The notes below the pieces were generated by a model. That model worked only from the letters and a program-made list of their open reading frames with translations, did no database searches and was not told where the DNA came from. Shown piece after piece: positions 19,614 to 29,957 of a DNA stretch of 42,028 nucleotides. This DNA comes from an uncultured Bacteroidales bacterium (GTDB taxonomy: Bacteria; Bacteroidota; Bacteroidia; Bacteroidales; Bacteroidaceae), in contig CAMGOT010000004.1 in assembly GCA_946060685.1 (NCBI GenBank), forward strand, positions 1-42,028. Reading direction: 5' to 3'. How positions within the stretch are numbered: the first letter of the stretch is position 1; each line of letters begins with the position of its first letter. The position numbers were made by a program, and so were the translations under genes.

Positions 19614-20675
19614 ATGAACATTTCAGACAATCATCTGGTGGTTATGGCTGGCGGTGTGGGAAGCCGTTTCTGGCCCATGAGCACCCCTGAACGCCCGAAG
19701 CAGTTTCTCGACATAATGGGAACAGGGCGCACGATGCTCCAGCAGACCGTCGACCGGTTTAGCGGAATCATTCCCATAGAGAACGTATGGGTGGTGACGG
19801 GTGCCTGCTTCGCTGCCCTCGTGCGCGAACAGCTTCCCGGCATTTCCCCTGACCATATTCTCCTGGAGCCGTGCGGACGTGGCACAGCCCCTTGTGTGTG
19901 CTATGCCTCCTGGCGCATCAAGATGGAGAATCCCAAAGCCAATATGGTGGTGTCGCCTGCCGACCACGACATCCGTGATGTGGAACTGTTCCGTGCCACT
20001 ATTGACAATGCCCTCGATTTTGCGGCCGAGACGGATTGCATCGTCACACTCGGCATGCCCCCCACACGGCCTGCCACAGGATACGGCTACATCCGTGCCG
20101 ACTTGGGGTTGCCAGCCCTGAGAAAACGCAACCTCTTCCGTGTGGATGCCTTCAAGGAAAAGCCGGATCTTGCCACTGCCACGGAGTATTTGCGCAGAAA
20201 CGATTATTTCTGGAATTCCGGAATCTTCGTATGGAGCGTCACGACCATCGTCAATGCCTTCCGCGTGTATGCCCGCGACATATCCAAAATCTTCGAGGGA
20301 TTGCAGAGCGTGTACGGCACGGAAAAGGAGCAGAGCGTGATTGACGAGGTGTTTCCCTCCTGCCCCAATATCTCGATCGACTATGCCATTATGGAAAAGG
20401 CAGAGGAAGTGTTCGTCAGTCCTGCCGACTTCGGCTGGAGCGACCTCGGCACATGGGGCTCCCTGCGCGACCAGATGGAGAAGGACGAATATGGCAATGC
20501 CATCGTGGGCGAGGGCGTAAGGGCGGTGGAGACGGAGAACTGCATCATTCATAGCCATTCGGCAAAGAAAATCATCGTGCAGGGACTGGAGAACTGCATC
20601 GTCGTGGAGAATGATGGCAACATCCTGATTTGCAAGCTCTCGGAGGAACAGCGCATAAAATCGTTTTTGGGATAA
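19614..20675 (+). CDS. manC: mannose-1-phosphate guanylyltransferase
   Basis: VMAGGVGSRFWPMSTPERPKQFLD; SADFGWSDLGTWGSL; start set at MNISDNHLVVM. Confidence 0.95.
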   Translation: MNISDNHLVVMAGGVGSRFWPMSTPERPKQFLDIMGTGRTMLQQTVDRFSGIIPIENVWVVTGACFAALVREQLPGISPDHILLEPCGRGTAPCVCYASWRIKMENPKANMVVSPADHDIRDVELFRATIDNALDFAAETDCIVTLGMPPTRPATGYGYIRADLGLPALRKRNLFRVDAFKEKPDLATATEYLRRNDYFWNSGIFVWSVTTIVNAFRVYARDISKIFEGLQSVYGTEKEQSVIDEVFPSCPNISIDYAIMEKAEEVFVSPADFGWSDLGTWGSLRDQMEKDEYGNAIVGEGVRAVETENCIIHSHSAKKIIVQGLENCIVVENDGNILICKLSEEQRIKSFLG

Positions 20676-20816
20676 TCTGCCGTCCGCAGGCAGGACTTTT
20701 CCTGCCGGATGGAGAAAGGCAGCATTTGAGGGCTTTATGAGGATTGGCACGTCCCCCCCCCTCCCTTCTCTCTTTAAATATATATAAGACAAGTCCCTCG
20801 CCCCCCCTATAATACA

Positions 20817-21899
20817 ATGGAATTTTACGAACTTCTGGAGCAATGGTTCGCACGGAACGGACGCGACTTGCCATGGCGCAACACCCGCGATCCCTATCGC
20901 GTATGGGTGAGCGAAATCATCCTGCAGCAGACGCGTGTGGAGCAGGGACGGGACTATTATATCCGTTTTCTGAAAGCTTTCCCTACGGTAGGGCAGTTGG
21001 CAGCCGCCAGCCAGGATAGTGTGATGCGGCAATGGGAGGGGCTCGGATATTACAGTCGAGCCAGGAATCTGCATGCGGCAGCACGTCAGGTGGTGGAGGC
21101 CGGCAAGTTCCCTGCCGATTATGCAGGGTTGCGAAGCCTGAAGGGTGTGGGCGACTATACGGCAGCAGCGATAGCCTCGTTCTGCTATGATGAGCCGCGG
21201 GCTGTGGTGGACGGCAATGTGTATCGTGTGCTGTCGAGATGTTTTGGCATCACCACGCCAATCGACACCACCCAAGGCCGTAGGGAATTTGCCGAAATGG
21301 CCGACATGCTCCTCGACAGGCAACGTCCGGCCTTGTACAATCAGGCCATTATGGATTTCGGAGCCTTGCATTGTACGCCGAAATCGCCCTTGTGCAGCAC
21401 CTGCCCGATGGAAGCGATGTGCAAGGCGAGAGAGTGGGGGCGTGTGGGCGAATTGCCGGTGAAGAGCAAGCGTACGGCCGTCGCCATCAGGCATCTTGTC
21501 TATTTCATTCTGGAAGAGGAGCACGGGTGCTTTCTGATCCGTCGTCGTGAAGCCGGCGATATATGGAAAGGGCTTTACGAGCCCCTGTTGCTGGAGATGC
21601 AGCATGAGGCGGATTCTGATGAGGCAATGGCGGCACTTGGCAACTGGCTTTCAGAAAATGCCGGGGCATGGGGAGAAGAAGTGGATTTGCACCTGAAAGA
21701 AAGCGTGCAGGGACTTCGCCACCAGCTTACGCATCGCCTCCTTCTTGCCGATGCCTACAGGGTGCGGGCAAGAGGGTGTGATGCAGAACGTTGCAAGGCT
21801 CCAGAAGGCTACAGGTGGGTAAGTCGCGACGAACTGGTGGAGTTGGCAGCCCCACGGTTGGTGAACCGTATTTATGAGCATTTTGGAATGGCGGAATGA
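20817..21899 (+). CDS. mutY: A/G-specific adenine glycosylase
   Basis: RDLPWRNTRDPYRVWVSEIILQQTRVEQ; LKGVGDYTAAAIASF; C-terminal NUDIX-like part. Confidence 0.96.
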   Translation: MEFYELLEQWFARNGRDLPWRNTRDPYRVWVSEIILQQTRVEQGRDYYIRFLKAFPTVGQLAAASQDSVMRQWEGLGYYSRARNLHAAARQVVEAGKFPADYAGLRSLKGVGDYTAAAIASFCYDEPRAVVDGNVYRVLSRCFGITTPIDTTQGRREFAEMADMLLDRQRPALYNQAIMDFGALHCTPKSPLCSTCPMEAMCKAREWGRVGELPVKSKRTAVAIRHLVYFILEEEHGCFLIRRREAGDIWKGLYEPLLLEMQHEADSDEAMAALGNWLSENAGAWGEEVDLHLKESVQGLRHQLTHRLLLADAYRVRARGCDAERCKAPEGYRWVSRDELVELAAPRLVNRIYEHFGMAE

Positions 21900-22084
21900 G
21901 CGGGAGAAAGAGGGATTTGCACATTGCGCGCATCCTGTTGTGTACATCGTATGGCGCATACTGCACCTCTTTTAATATTCGCGTACGTACGCGCGCGTAC
22001 CGCGTATATTTATTTATGGTGGAATAGTATGCAGGTAAAGAGCTGATGACGTCCCCAAAAATGCGCTTAAGACTTTCGCTATAA

Positions 22085-22150
22085 TACTGATATTTCAGAG
22101 AAGATATACTTCATCGGCCAAGTAAGTATATCTTCTCTGAAATATCAGTA
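22085..22150. repeat. 27-bp perfect inverted repeat (AT-rich stem, 12-nt loop)
   Basis: TACTGATATTTCAGAGAAGATATACTT / AAGTATATCTTCTCTGAAATATCAGTA. Confidence 0.95.
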
Positions 22151-22269
22151 GTACTTCTCTGGAAATGGCGATGTCAAGATGACCTCTGCGTCCTGTTGAT
22201 GCCGGAGGTCGTTTCTGGTCAAAAGTTTTCTGTGTATTTATGGGGAGAAAGTGAGTGTGATGGCAAAGG

Positions 22270-23238
22270 TCATTCCACGCGCAGCAGGTCGTTGGTATGG
22301 AATCCCCGAAGGAAATCCTGTATGTCCATGCGCTTCTTGCCGGAAAGTTGGAGCGAGGTGATGCGGAGCCATCCGTCGGCAAGTGCCACCTTCATGGTCG
22401 TCTTGCCTTCGATAACCACGGTTTCAGCAGGAACATCAGGCATGTCGGAATCCTTTTCCGTAGCAAATATCTTAAGCATCGTCCGCTTCTCTCCACACAC
22501 CAGTTCCGTCCATGCCGCGGGGTAGGGCGAAAGGCCGCGTATAAAGTCGTACACCCGCTTCGTGGGGAGCGACCAGTCGATGCGGCATGTTTCCTTGAAG
22601 ATTTTCGGGGCAGGATGCAGAATGGTATCGGCAGCAAGTTCCTCCTGCGGTATCGGTACCACATTGTCGGCAATGATAGCATCGACGGTCTCCGTCACCA
22701 AGCGTGCGCCAAGCACCATCAGCTTGTCGTGAACGTCCTCTACATTGTCGGTGTCAAGAATCTCCACGGGTACGCGCCGGATGACCTTTCCCGTGTCGAT
22801 ATCGTGGTCGAGGAAGAAGGTGGTGATGCCCGTTTGCGTTTCTCCGTTGATGATGGCCCAGTTGATAGGTGCAGCCCCACGGTATTGAGGCAGCAGGGCG
22901 GCATGGAGATTGAAAGTGCCGCAAGGGGGCATGTTCCACACCACCTCAGGCAGCATTCTGAAGGCGACGACAATCTGAAGGTCGGCATTCCATGCTTTCA
23001 GGGCCGCGAGAAACTCCTCGTCGCGAAGCCGCTCAGGCTGCAGGACGGGCAGACCATGTGCCACGGCATATTGCTTCACCGCTGAAGCAGAGAGAGTCGT
23101 CTGATGGCGGCCGACGGGCTTGTCGGGCATCGTGACAACCCCCACCACATTATACCCTCCCTCTATCAGGGCTTCCAGGCTCTCAACTGCAAAATCTGGA
23201 GTGCCCATGAATACGATTTTTAGTGTTTCTTTTGTCAT
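22270..23238 (-). CDS. fmt: methionyl-tRNA formyltransferase
   Basis: KIVFMGTPDFAVESLEALIEGGYNVVGVVTMPDKPVGR; LLPQYRGAAPINWAIINGE. Confidence 0.97.
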   Translation of the reverse strand: MTKETLKIVFMGTPDFAVESLEALIEGGYNVVGVVTMPDKPVGRHQTTLSASAVKQYAVAHGLPVLQPERLRDEEFLAALKAWNADLQIVVAFRMLPEVVWNMPPCGTFNLHAALLPQYRGAAPINWAIINGETQTGITTFFLDHDIDTGKVIRRVPVEILDTDNVEDVHDKLMVLGARLVTETVDAIIADNVVPIPQEELAADTILHPAPKIFKETCRIDWSLPTKRVYDFIRGLSPYPAAWTELVCGEKRTMLKIFATEKDSDMPDVPAETVVIEGKTTMKVALADGWLRITSLQLSGKKRMDIQDFLRGFHTNDLLRVE

Positions 23239-23406
23239 AACTCAAATATTTTCGGCGAAGATACGTATTTTTTGCGAGAAAAGTGGTAAATTTGCCGCGC
23301 AATATGCTCAATACTGCCGAGATTTTGCTTTCCGATGCGAAAAACTGGCATGGAAAAGCGTGTTGCCGGGGCGTTTCGTGGCTATTGCATGGTTCGAAAG
23401 ATTAAC

Positions 23407-23546
23407 ACGGCAACCGCGACAGCCACGACAGCCATAATATAGTTGTCCCCCAGTTGTCCCCGTTGTTGTAAAAAAACAAAAACACGACAACTGCGACAAC
23501 GATGACAACATAATAAGAAGTTGTCCCCTGTTGTCCCCGTTGTCGC
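23407..23546. repeat. two diverged 63-bp units 77 bp apart, each with GACAAC motifs facing GTTGTC motifs
   Basis: Units 23407-23469 and 23484-23546. Confidence 0.8.
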
Positions 23547-23618
23547 CAAACAACAATCACGGCAGCGAAGAAAAACGAAATATAATAATAAAAAAACAAT
23601 ATATTACAACAAAAAGTC

Positions 23619-24995
23619 ATGAATATTTCTCTTGAGAAGACAGGCACCACTGCGGTCCTCACCGTGAAAGTGGAGAAGGCAGACTATCAGGATGCCGTCA
23701 AGAAAGAACTTAAGCATATCGCCGCAAAGGCAGAGTTTCCCGGATTCCGTAAAGGAAAGGCACCGTTCTCCTTTGTCGAGAAGCGTTTTGGAACGCAGAC
23801 CCGTATGGAGCAGGTGGACAAGGTGTTGAGAGATGGCGTGAGCAACTATATCCGTGAGAACAATCTTGAGATTCTTGGTGAGCCCATGTTCGTAGAGCAG
23901 GGCCAGGCACTCAATCTGGCCAGCGACGATGACTATGAGTTCAAGTTCGACCTGGCCCTCTCGCCCGAGTTCGCCCTTGAAATGAATGCCGACGACCACG
24001 TGGCATACTATGATATAGAGGTGACCGATGACCAGGTACAGGAGCAGGTGGACACCTTCGCACGTCAGGCCGGCCACCACGAGAACGTGGATGACTATGC
24101 CGACGGCGATATCGTGCGTGGCGTGCTGGCCGAGCAGGATGCCGAGGGCAATGTGCTTGAAGGTGGAGTCAGCGTGGACAAGGCCAGTCTGATGCCCAAA
24201 TATTTCAAGGGAGAGGCTCAGAAGGCACTTTTCGAGAATGCCAAAGTGGGCGACGTGATGACCATCAATCCCAGCGAGGCCTATCAGGACAACGACAGCG
24301 AACTGGCTTCGCTGCTGAGAATCGGCAAGGAGGAAGTGGCAGCCCACAAGGGCAACTTCACCTTCCAGGTAGAGGAAATCAGCCGCTTCATGCCTGCAAG
24401 CCTCAATCAGGAATTCTTCGATACCGTGTTTGAGGATGGCGAGGTGACCACCGAGGAGCAGTTCCGCGCCAAGGTACGCGAATTGCTGGAGAAGCAGCGT
24501 GTGGCAGATGCCGACTATAAGTTCCTCCTCGACCTTCGCAAATATTGCGAGGAGAAGGTGGGCGACCTGGAATTCCCCCGCGACCTTCTCAAGAAGTTCA
24601 TGCTCCAAAGCATGGAGGAGAAGGAGAAGACCCCCGAGAATGTGGAGCAGGAGTTCGAGGCCAGCCTGGTGGGACTGAAGTGGCACCTCATCAAGGAGAA
24701 GCTTTGCAAGGCATTCGATGTGAAGGTGAACGAGGACGACATCCGCGAGCAGGCACTCAGCATGGCACGCATCACCTTCCTCCGCTATGGTGTGCCCAAC
24801 ATCCCCGAGGAGTACGTCAGCCAGTATGCCGACAAGATGCTTGAGGACCAGAACCAGGTGCGTACGATTCTTGACCAGTGTGTGGAGAAGATGGTGGCAG
24901 CAGCCGTCAAGGAAGTGGTGAGTCTTGACCGTCAGACGGTGACGCTTGAGGCTTTCCAGAATTTCTTCAGACCTGCAGAGAATACTCAGGAATAA
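23619..24995 (+). CDS. tig: trigger factor
   Basis: EFPGFRKGKAPFSFVEKRFG and overall trigger factor layout; followed by clpP-clpX. Confidence 0.94.
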   Translation: MNISLEKTGTTAVLTVKVEKADYQDAVKKELKHIAAKAEFPGFRKGKAPFSFVEKRFGTQTRMEQVDKVLRDGVSNYIRENNLEILGEPMFVEQGQALNLASDDDYEFKFDLALSPEFALEMNADDHVAYYDIEVTDDQVQEQVDTFARQAGHHENVDDYADGDIVRGVLAEQDAEGNVLEGGVSVDKASLMPKYFKGEAQKALFENAKVGDVMTINPSEAYQDNDSELASLLRIGKEEVAAHKGNFTFQVEEISRFMPASLNQEFFDTVFEDGEVTTEEQFRAKVRELLEKQRVADADYKFLLDLRKYCEEKVGDLEFPRDLLKKFMLQSMEEKEKTPENVEQEFEASLVGLKWHLIKEKLCKAFDVKVNEDDIREQALSMARITFLRYGVPNIPEEYVSQYADKMLEDQNQVRTILDQCVEKMVAAAVKEVVSLDRQTVTLEAFQNFFRPAENTQE

Positions 24996-25019
24996 ATCCC
25001 AACTTTATAAGGACAATCA

Positions 25020-25064
25020 ATTGGTGGATGGAGAATGGGGCTCCCCATTTCTTCCTCCACCAAT
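25020..25064. promoter_or_regulatory. strong intergenic hairpin between tig and clpP
   Basis: ATTGGTGGA...AATGGGG / CCCCATT...TCCACCAAT. Confidence 0.7.
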
Positions 25065-25078
25065 ATCTTTTTTGCTAT

Positions 25079-25744
25079 ATGATGAACGATTTCAGAAAGT
25101 TTGCCACGAAGCATGTGGGCATCAATTCCATGGCGTTCGACGATGTCGTACGCACGCAGAACCAGTACCTTAATCCTTATATTCTTGAAGAGCGTCAGTT
25201 GAACGTCACGCAGATGGATGTGTTCAGCCGCCTGATGGCCGACCGTATCATCTTCCTCGGTACGGAGATTGACGACTATGCAGCAAATACCATTCAGGCA
25301 CAGATGCTTTATCTCGACTCCGTGGATCCCGGCAAGGACATCAGCATCTATCTGAACAGCCCCGGCGGCAGCGTGTATGCAGGATTGGGCATCTATGATA
25401 CGATGCAGTATATCCAGAGCGATGTAGCAACCATCTGCACGGGGTGTGCGGCCTCCATGGCTGCCGTTCTCCTCGTGGCAGGCAAGGAAGGCAAGCGCTA
25501 CGCATTGCCACACAGCCGCGTGATGATACACCAGCCTCTGGGAGGCGCACGCGGACAGGCGAGCGACATCGAGATTACCGCACGCGAAATCATGAAACTC
25601 AAGAAGGAACTCTATACCATCATCAGCGAGCACAGCCATACCGATTACGACAAGGTGTGGGCCGACAGCGACCGCGACCACTGGATGACCGCCGATGAGG
25701 CCAAAGAGTACGGCATGATCGACAATATCCTGCGGAGGAAGTAG
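25079..25744 (+). CDS. clpP: ATP-dependent Clp protease proteolytic subunit
   Basis: YLNSPGGSVYAGLGIYDTMQ; GCAASMAAVLL; RVMIHQPLGGARGQASDIEI. Confidence 0.97.
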   Translation: MMNDFRKFATKHVGINSMAFDDVVRTQNQYLNPYILEERQLNVTQMDVFSRLMADRIIFLGTEIDDYAANTIQAQMLYLDSVDPGKDISIYLNSPGGSVYAGLGIYDTMQYIQSDVATICTGCAASMAAVLLVAGKEGKRYALPHSRVMIHQPLGGARGQASDIEITAREIMKLKKELYTIISEHSHTDYDKVWADSDRDHWMTADEAKEYGMIDNILRRK

Positions 25745-25779
25745 TCCGCCCTCGTTTTCCTAACCCTATCCCTTTTCTT

Positions 25780-27015
25780 ATGGCAAAAAAATCGAATTTA
25801 GATATTTGCTACTTCTGCGGACGTCCGACAAATGATGTGGACATCATCGTCCACGGCCCCATACCCGGATATCCTGCAGCTATATGTTCGGATTGTGCAG
25901 AACGTGTGTGGGACATCTGCAGGATAGAAAAAAGAAAAAAGCATGGTTATGATACCGCCTGCAATTTGGGAGAAATCCCTACACCACGCGAGATAAAGGC
26001 TCATCTTGACCAGTTCGTCATCGGGCAGGATGATGCCAAGAAATATCTCTCCGTGGCTGTCTACAATCATTATAAGCGCGTGCAGCAGGATCCCTCGAAC
26101 AAGAATGCTGTGGAAATCGAGAAGAGCAACATCATCATGGTGGGCCCCACAGGTACGGGAAAGACCCTTCTGGCACGAAGCATAGCAAAGTTGCTCAAGG
26201 TGCCTTTCACCATCGTGGATGCCACCGTGTTCACAGAAGCCGGCTATGTGGGCGAAGATGTCGAGAGCATCCTTTCGCGTCTGCTCCAGGAAGCCGACTA
26301 TGATTTGGAGCAGACACAGAGAGGCATCGTCTTCATCGACGAAATCGACAAGATAGCCCGCAAGAGCGACAATCCGTCCATCACGCGCGATGTCAGCGGA
26401 GAGGGAGTGCAGCAAGGACTCCTGAAACTCTTGGAGGGAAGTCTGGTCAACGTGCCACCAAAGGGCGGACGAAAGCATCCCGAACAGGATTTTGTACATG
26501 TCGACACACGCAATATCCTCTTCATATGCGGAGGAGCCTTCGACGGCATAGAGAAGAAGATAGCCCAGCGCATGAACACGCATACCGTGGGCTACAACTC
26601 CGTGCAGAACACACGCCGCATCGACCCCAACAATCTGCTGAAATATGTGGAGCCGATGGACTTGAAGTCCTTCGGACTGATTCCCGAAATCATCGGCCGG
26701 TTGCCCGTGCTCACCTATCTCAACCCCCTTGACAAGACAGCACTCCGCAATATCCTTACGGAACCGAAAAATTCCATCGTGAAGCAGTACAAGCACCTCT
26801 TCGAATTGGATGGCAAGGTGCTGGAATTCGACGACGATGCCCTGGATTTCATCGTGGAGAAGGCCGAGGAGTACAAACTCGGTGCCCGCGGACTGCGCTC
26901 CATCGTCGAAAACATCATGACGGATGCCATGTTTGAGGCACCATCATCGACCCGGAAGAAATTCACCGTCAGCAGGGAGTATGCCCGCCAGCAGCTGGAG
27001 AAGCATATGGATTAG
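25780..27015 (+). CDS. clpX: ATP-dependent Clp protease ATP-binding subunit
   Basis: Zinc-finger [58 protein letters not shown]. Confidence 0.98.
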   Translation: MAKKSNLDICYFCGRPTNDVDIIVHGPIPGYPAAICSDCAERVWDICRIEKRKKHGYDTACNLGEIPTPREIKAHLDQFVIGQDDAKKYLSVAVYNHYKRVQQDPSNKNAVEIEKSNIIMVGPTGTGKTLLARSIAKLLKVPFTIVDATVFTEAGYVGEDVESILSRLLQEADYDLEQTQRGIVFIDEIDKIARKSDNPSITRDVSGEGVQQGLLKLLEGSLVNVPPKGGRKHPEQDFVHVDTRNILFICGGAFDGIEKKIAQRMNTHTVGYNSVQNTRRIDPNNLLKYVEPMDLKSFGLIPEIIGRLPVLTYLNPLDKTALRNILTEPKNSIVKQYKHLFELDGKVLEFDDDALDFIVEKAEEYKLGARGLRSIVENIMTDAMFEAPSSTRKKFTVSREYARQQLEKHMD

Positions 27016-27220
27016 GCCGTTCTCCCGACTCCCCATGGAATAGCCTCCCGCCAGGAAGGATGCTTTCCGGTACGATGGTTCGGGAGGCTTTCGGTATGCT
27101 GCAGAGCGTGCTGACCAGCAGGGAAGCGGGAGGTTCGCCTGCCTCATCGTTTCCCGCTTTTCCGTGAAGGGAGAAAAAGAAAAATCGACTCAAAGGTCAT
27201 AAATGGAGGTCGAAGAAACG

Positions 27221-27248
27221 AAAAAATGCGCCTTGTGCGCATTTTTTT
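27221..27248. terminator. bidirectional-looking terminator hairpin
   Basis: AAAAAATGCGC cttgt GCGCATTTTTTTT. Confidence 0.75.
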
Positions 27249-27257
27249 TGTTAAAAC

Positions 27258-27289
27258 TTTGTGGGTTTAGCACAATATTTATAATTTTG
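27258..27289 (+). promoter_or_regulatory. Bacteroidetes-type promoter upstream of recQ
   Basis: TTTG (27258-27261), 20-nt spacer, TAATTTTG (27282-27289). Confidence 0.7.
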
Positions 27290-27421
27290 CATAGAGCCAG
27301 CCAGGAAGCAGGGAGCTTTCGCGTGCGGATGCCGCATCCGTGCGGGAAGATTGCGCCCTGTCCTGCCATTTTCCGATGCTGGCCGTAACTCTCAGCTTCA
27401 CCCTCCCCCAGACCTCCTGCT

Positions 27422-29602
27422 ATGCCGAAAGATTTAAGTCTACAGAAAGCGCTGAAGGAATACTTTGGATTTGATGCTTTCAAGGATTCGCAAGAATCAA
27501 TCATTCGTTCTCTTCTCGACCAGAAGAACGTCTTCGTACTGATGCCCACAGGTGGCGGAAAGTCACTATGCTATCAGTTGCCCGCACTCCTCATGGATGG
27601 TGTGGCCATCGTCATCTCCCCGCTCATCGCCCTGATGAAGAATCAGGTGGATGCCGTGCGTACGAACGGCGAGGACGATAGTGTGGCACACTTCCTCAAC
27701 TCCTCGCTCGTGAAAGCACAGGTGGAGGCGGTGAAGGAAGATATTCAACAGGGCAGGACAAAACTGCTCTATGTTGCCCCGGAGTCATTGACGAAGAGCG
27801 AATATGTGGACTTCCTCAAGACGGTCAAGGTATCGTTCTATGCCGTCGACGAGGCACATTGTATCTCGGAGTGGGGACATGATTTCCGTCCGGAATACAG
27901 GAAGATACGCGATATGATTCGCGAAATAGGCGAGGCACCCGTCATAGCCCTCACCGCTACTGCCACGGAGAAAGTACGTGCCGACATCAAAAAGTGTCTC
28001 GGCATTATGGATGCCGTGGAGTACAAGAGTTCCTTCAATCGTCCCAACCTGTATTATGAGGTGCGCCAGAAAACTCCCAATATCGACCGCGACATCATCA
28101 AGTACATCCGTCAGCACCCCGGTGTGAGCGGCATCATCTACTGCCTGAGCCGCAAAAAAGTGGAGGAACTCGCACAAATCCTTCAGGTGAACGACATCAA
28201 GGCCGCCCCTTATCATGCAGGACTTGACAGCATGAAACGCTCGCAGACCCAGGACGATTTCCTGATGGAAAAAATCGACGTCATAGTGGCCACCATAGCC
28301 TTCGGAATGGGAATCGACAAGCCGGATGTGCGCTTCGTCATTCATTACGACATTCCTAAAAGTCTTGAAGGCTACTATCAGGAGACGGGGCGCGCCGGAC
28401 GCGATGGCGGAGAAGGAAACTGCATAGCCTTCTATTCCTACAGCGACTTGAAGAAGCTGGAGAAGTTCATGGAGGGAAAACCCGTGAACGAACAGGACAT
28501 CGGGCGCCAACTCCTCAAGGAGACGGCTGCCTATGCCGAATCCGCAGTATGCCGCAGAAGACTTCTGCTGCATTATTTCGGAGAGACCTACAGACACGCT
28601 AATTGCGGTAATTGCGATAATTGTAATCATCCCAAAAAACAAGTGGAAGGAAAAGGACATTTAGTAAAACTCCTGGATGCCATTGCGCAGACCAAGGAGG
28701 ATTTTAGAGAAGAATACATCAAGAATATCCTGAACGGCAATGCTACCGAGGAAATCATAGCCCGTCATCACGATGAAATCGATGCCTTCGGCATTGCCGA
28801 CGACAATGAGGACGAGAGTCTCTGGAATGCCGTCATCAGGCAAGCGCTCATTGCCGGCTATATCTCCAAGGATGTCGACAACTATGGAGTGCTCAAAATC
28901 ACTCCGGCAGGAAAGAAGTTCATGAAGAATCCCGTCAGCTTCAAAATTGTGGAGAACAATGATTTTGAGGAGATGGGCGAGGACGCTCCGATGCAGAACG
29001 GCGCTTCTGCGTTGGACCCCGAACTCTATCAGGTGCTGAAGGACCATCGCAAGAAGATGGCAAAGGAAAAGGGCGTGCCCACCTATGTCATCTTCCAGGA
29101 CTCCTCGCTGGAGGCGATGGCTACCGTCTATCCCCAGACCATCGATGAGTTGCAGAATATTCCCGGAGTGGGCAACGGCAAGGCCCGACGCTACGGACGA
29201 GAGTTCTGCGAAATCATCCGCAAGCATTGTGAGGCTAAGGGCATAGAGCGGCCGGAAGACATGCGCATCCGAACGATTGCCAACAAGTCGCAACTCAAGG
29301 TCAGCATCATCCATTGCATCGACCGCAAGGTGGCGCTCGACGATATCGCCATTGCCAAGGGCATGGAATTTGAGGATCTGCTCGATGAGGTGTATGCCAT
29401 CGTCAATTCCGGCATGAAACTCAATATCGACTATTTCATCGAGGAAGTCATGGACGAGGATCGCGTGGATGAAATCTACGACTATTTCAAGAATTCCGAG
29501 ACCGACAGCCTTGATGTGGCCATCAACGAACTTGGAGGGGAATACGAGGAGGATGAGATACGTCTCGTGCGTATCAAGTTCCTCTCCGACATGGGCAACT
29601 GA
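27422..29602 (+). CDS. recQ: ATP-dependent DNA helicase RecQ
   Basis: PTGGGKSLCYQLPALL; DEAHCISEWGHDFRPEY; HRDC-like segment. Confidence 0.96.
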   Translation: MPKDLSLQKALKEYFGFDAFKDSQESIIRSLLDQKNVFVLMPTGGGKSLCYQLPALLMDGVAIVISPLIALMKNQVDAVRTNGEDDSVAHFLNSSLVKAQVEAVKEDIQQGRTKLLYVAPESLTKSEYVDFLKTVKVSFYAVDEAHCISEWGHDFRPEYRKIRDMIREIGEAPVIALTATATEKVRADIKKCLGIMDAVEYKSSFNRPNLYYEVRQKTPNIDRDIIKYIRQHPGVSGIIYCLSRKKVEELAQILQVNDIKAAPYHAGLDSMKRSQTQDDFLMEKIDVIVATIAFGMGIDKPDVRFVIHYDIPKSLEGYYQETGRAGRDGGEGNCIAFYSYSDLKKLEKFMEGKPVNEQDIGRQLLKETAAYAESAVCRRRLLLHYFGETYRHANCGNCDNCNHPKKQVEGKGHLVKLLDAIAQTKEDFREEYIKNILNGNATEEIIARHHDEIDAFGIADDNEDESLWNAVIRQALIAGYISKDVDNYGVLKITPAGKKFMKNPVSFKIVENNDFEEMGEDAPMQNGASALDPELYQVLKDHRKKMAKEKGVPTYVIFQDSSLEAMATVYPQTIDELQNIPGVGNGKARRYGREFCEIIRKHCEAKGIERPEDMRIRTIANKSQLKVSIIHCIDRKVALDDIAIAKGMEFEDLLDEVYAIVNSGMKLNIDYFIEEVMDEDRVDEIYDYFKNSETDSLDVAINELGGEYEEDEIRLVRIKFLSDMGN

Positions 29603-29729
29603 TACGAAAGAGCGGGAGGACATCCCTCTCTCCCCTTGCCGGTCCTTGCCGAAAAGCTGATACTTTGGACCGAAAATCCAAGCATCCAGCAAACAGACAA
29701 ACAGAGAATCATAACAAGAGAATCATGGC

Positions 29730-29775
29730 AAAAGCATGGGGCATGCTGTTGCAAACGCTTCCCCCCATGCTTTTT
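29730..29775 (+). terminator. Rho-independent terminator downstream of recQ
   Basis: AAAAGCATGGGG / CCCCATGCTTTT, 21-nt loop, T tract. Confidence 0.7.
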
Positions 29776-29957
29776 CTTGACCAACAATACATTCTTTCAT
29801 TAGGGTTGGTTCCGTAAAAACACGCACACGGCACGTAAGCGACATGTAAGCGAAAGCCATCAGCACACCTCTTCTCGTGCTTGTAGCAGCACGTGCGGAG
29901 CGGAGAATCTGCAACGTATGTTTTTAGGGTCAGCCATTAAACCGTACAGTAAGTTTT

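Noticed and set aside
19623-21605. 660-aa minus-strand ORF across manC and mutY
   Set aside because: Antisense to two well-recognised genes and no familiar domain; a codon-bias artefact
23402-23662. 86-aa hydrophobic minus ORF in the tig leader
   Set aside because: Valine/phenylalanine-rich reading of the GACAAC/GTTGTC repeats and overlaps the tig start
29723-29914. 63-aa minus ORF between recQ and glnS
   Set aside because: Overlaps the recQ terminator; no support as a protein, though intergenic repeat origin is possible
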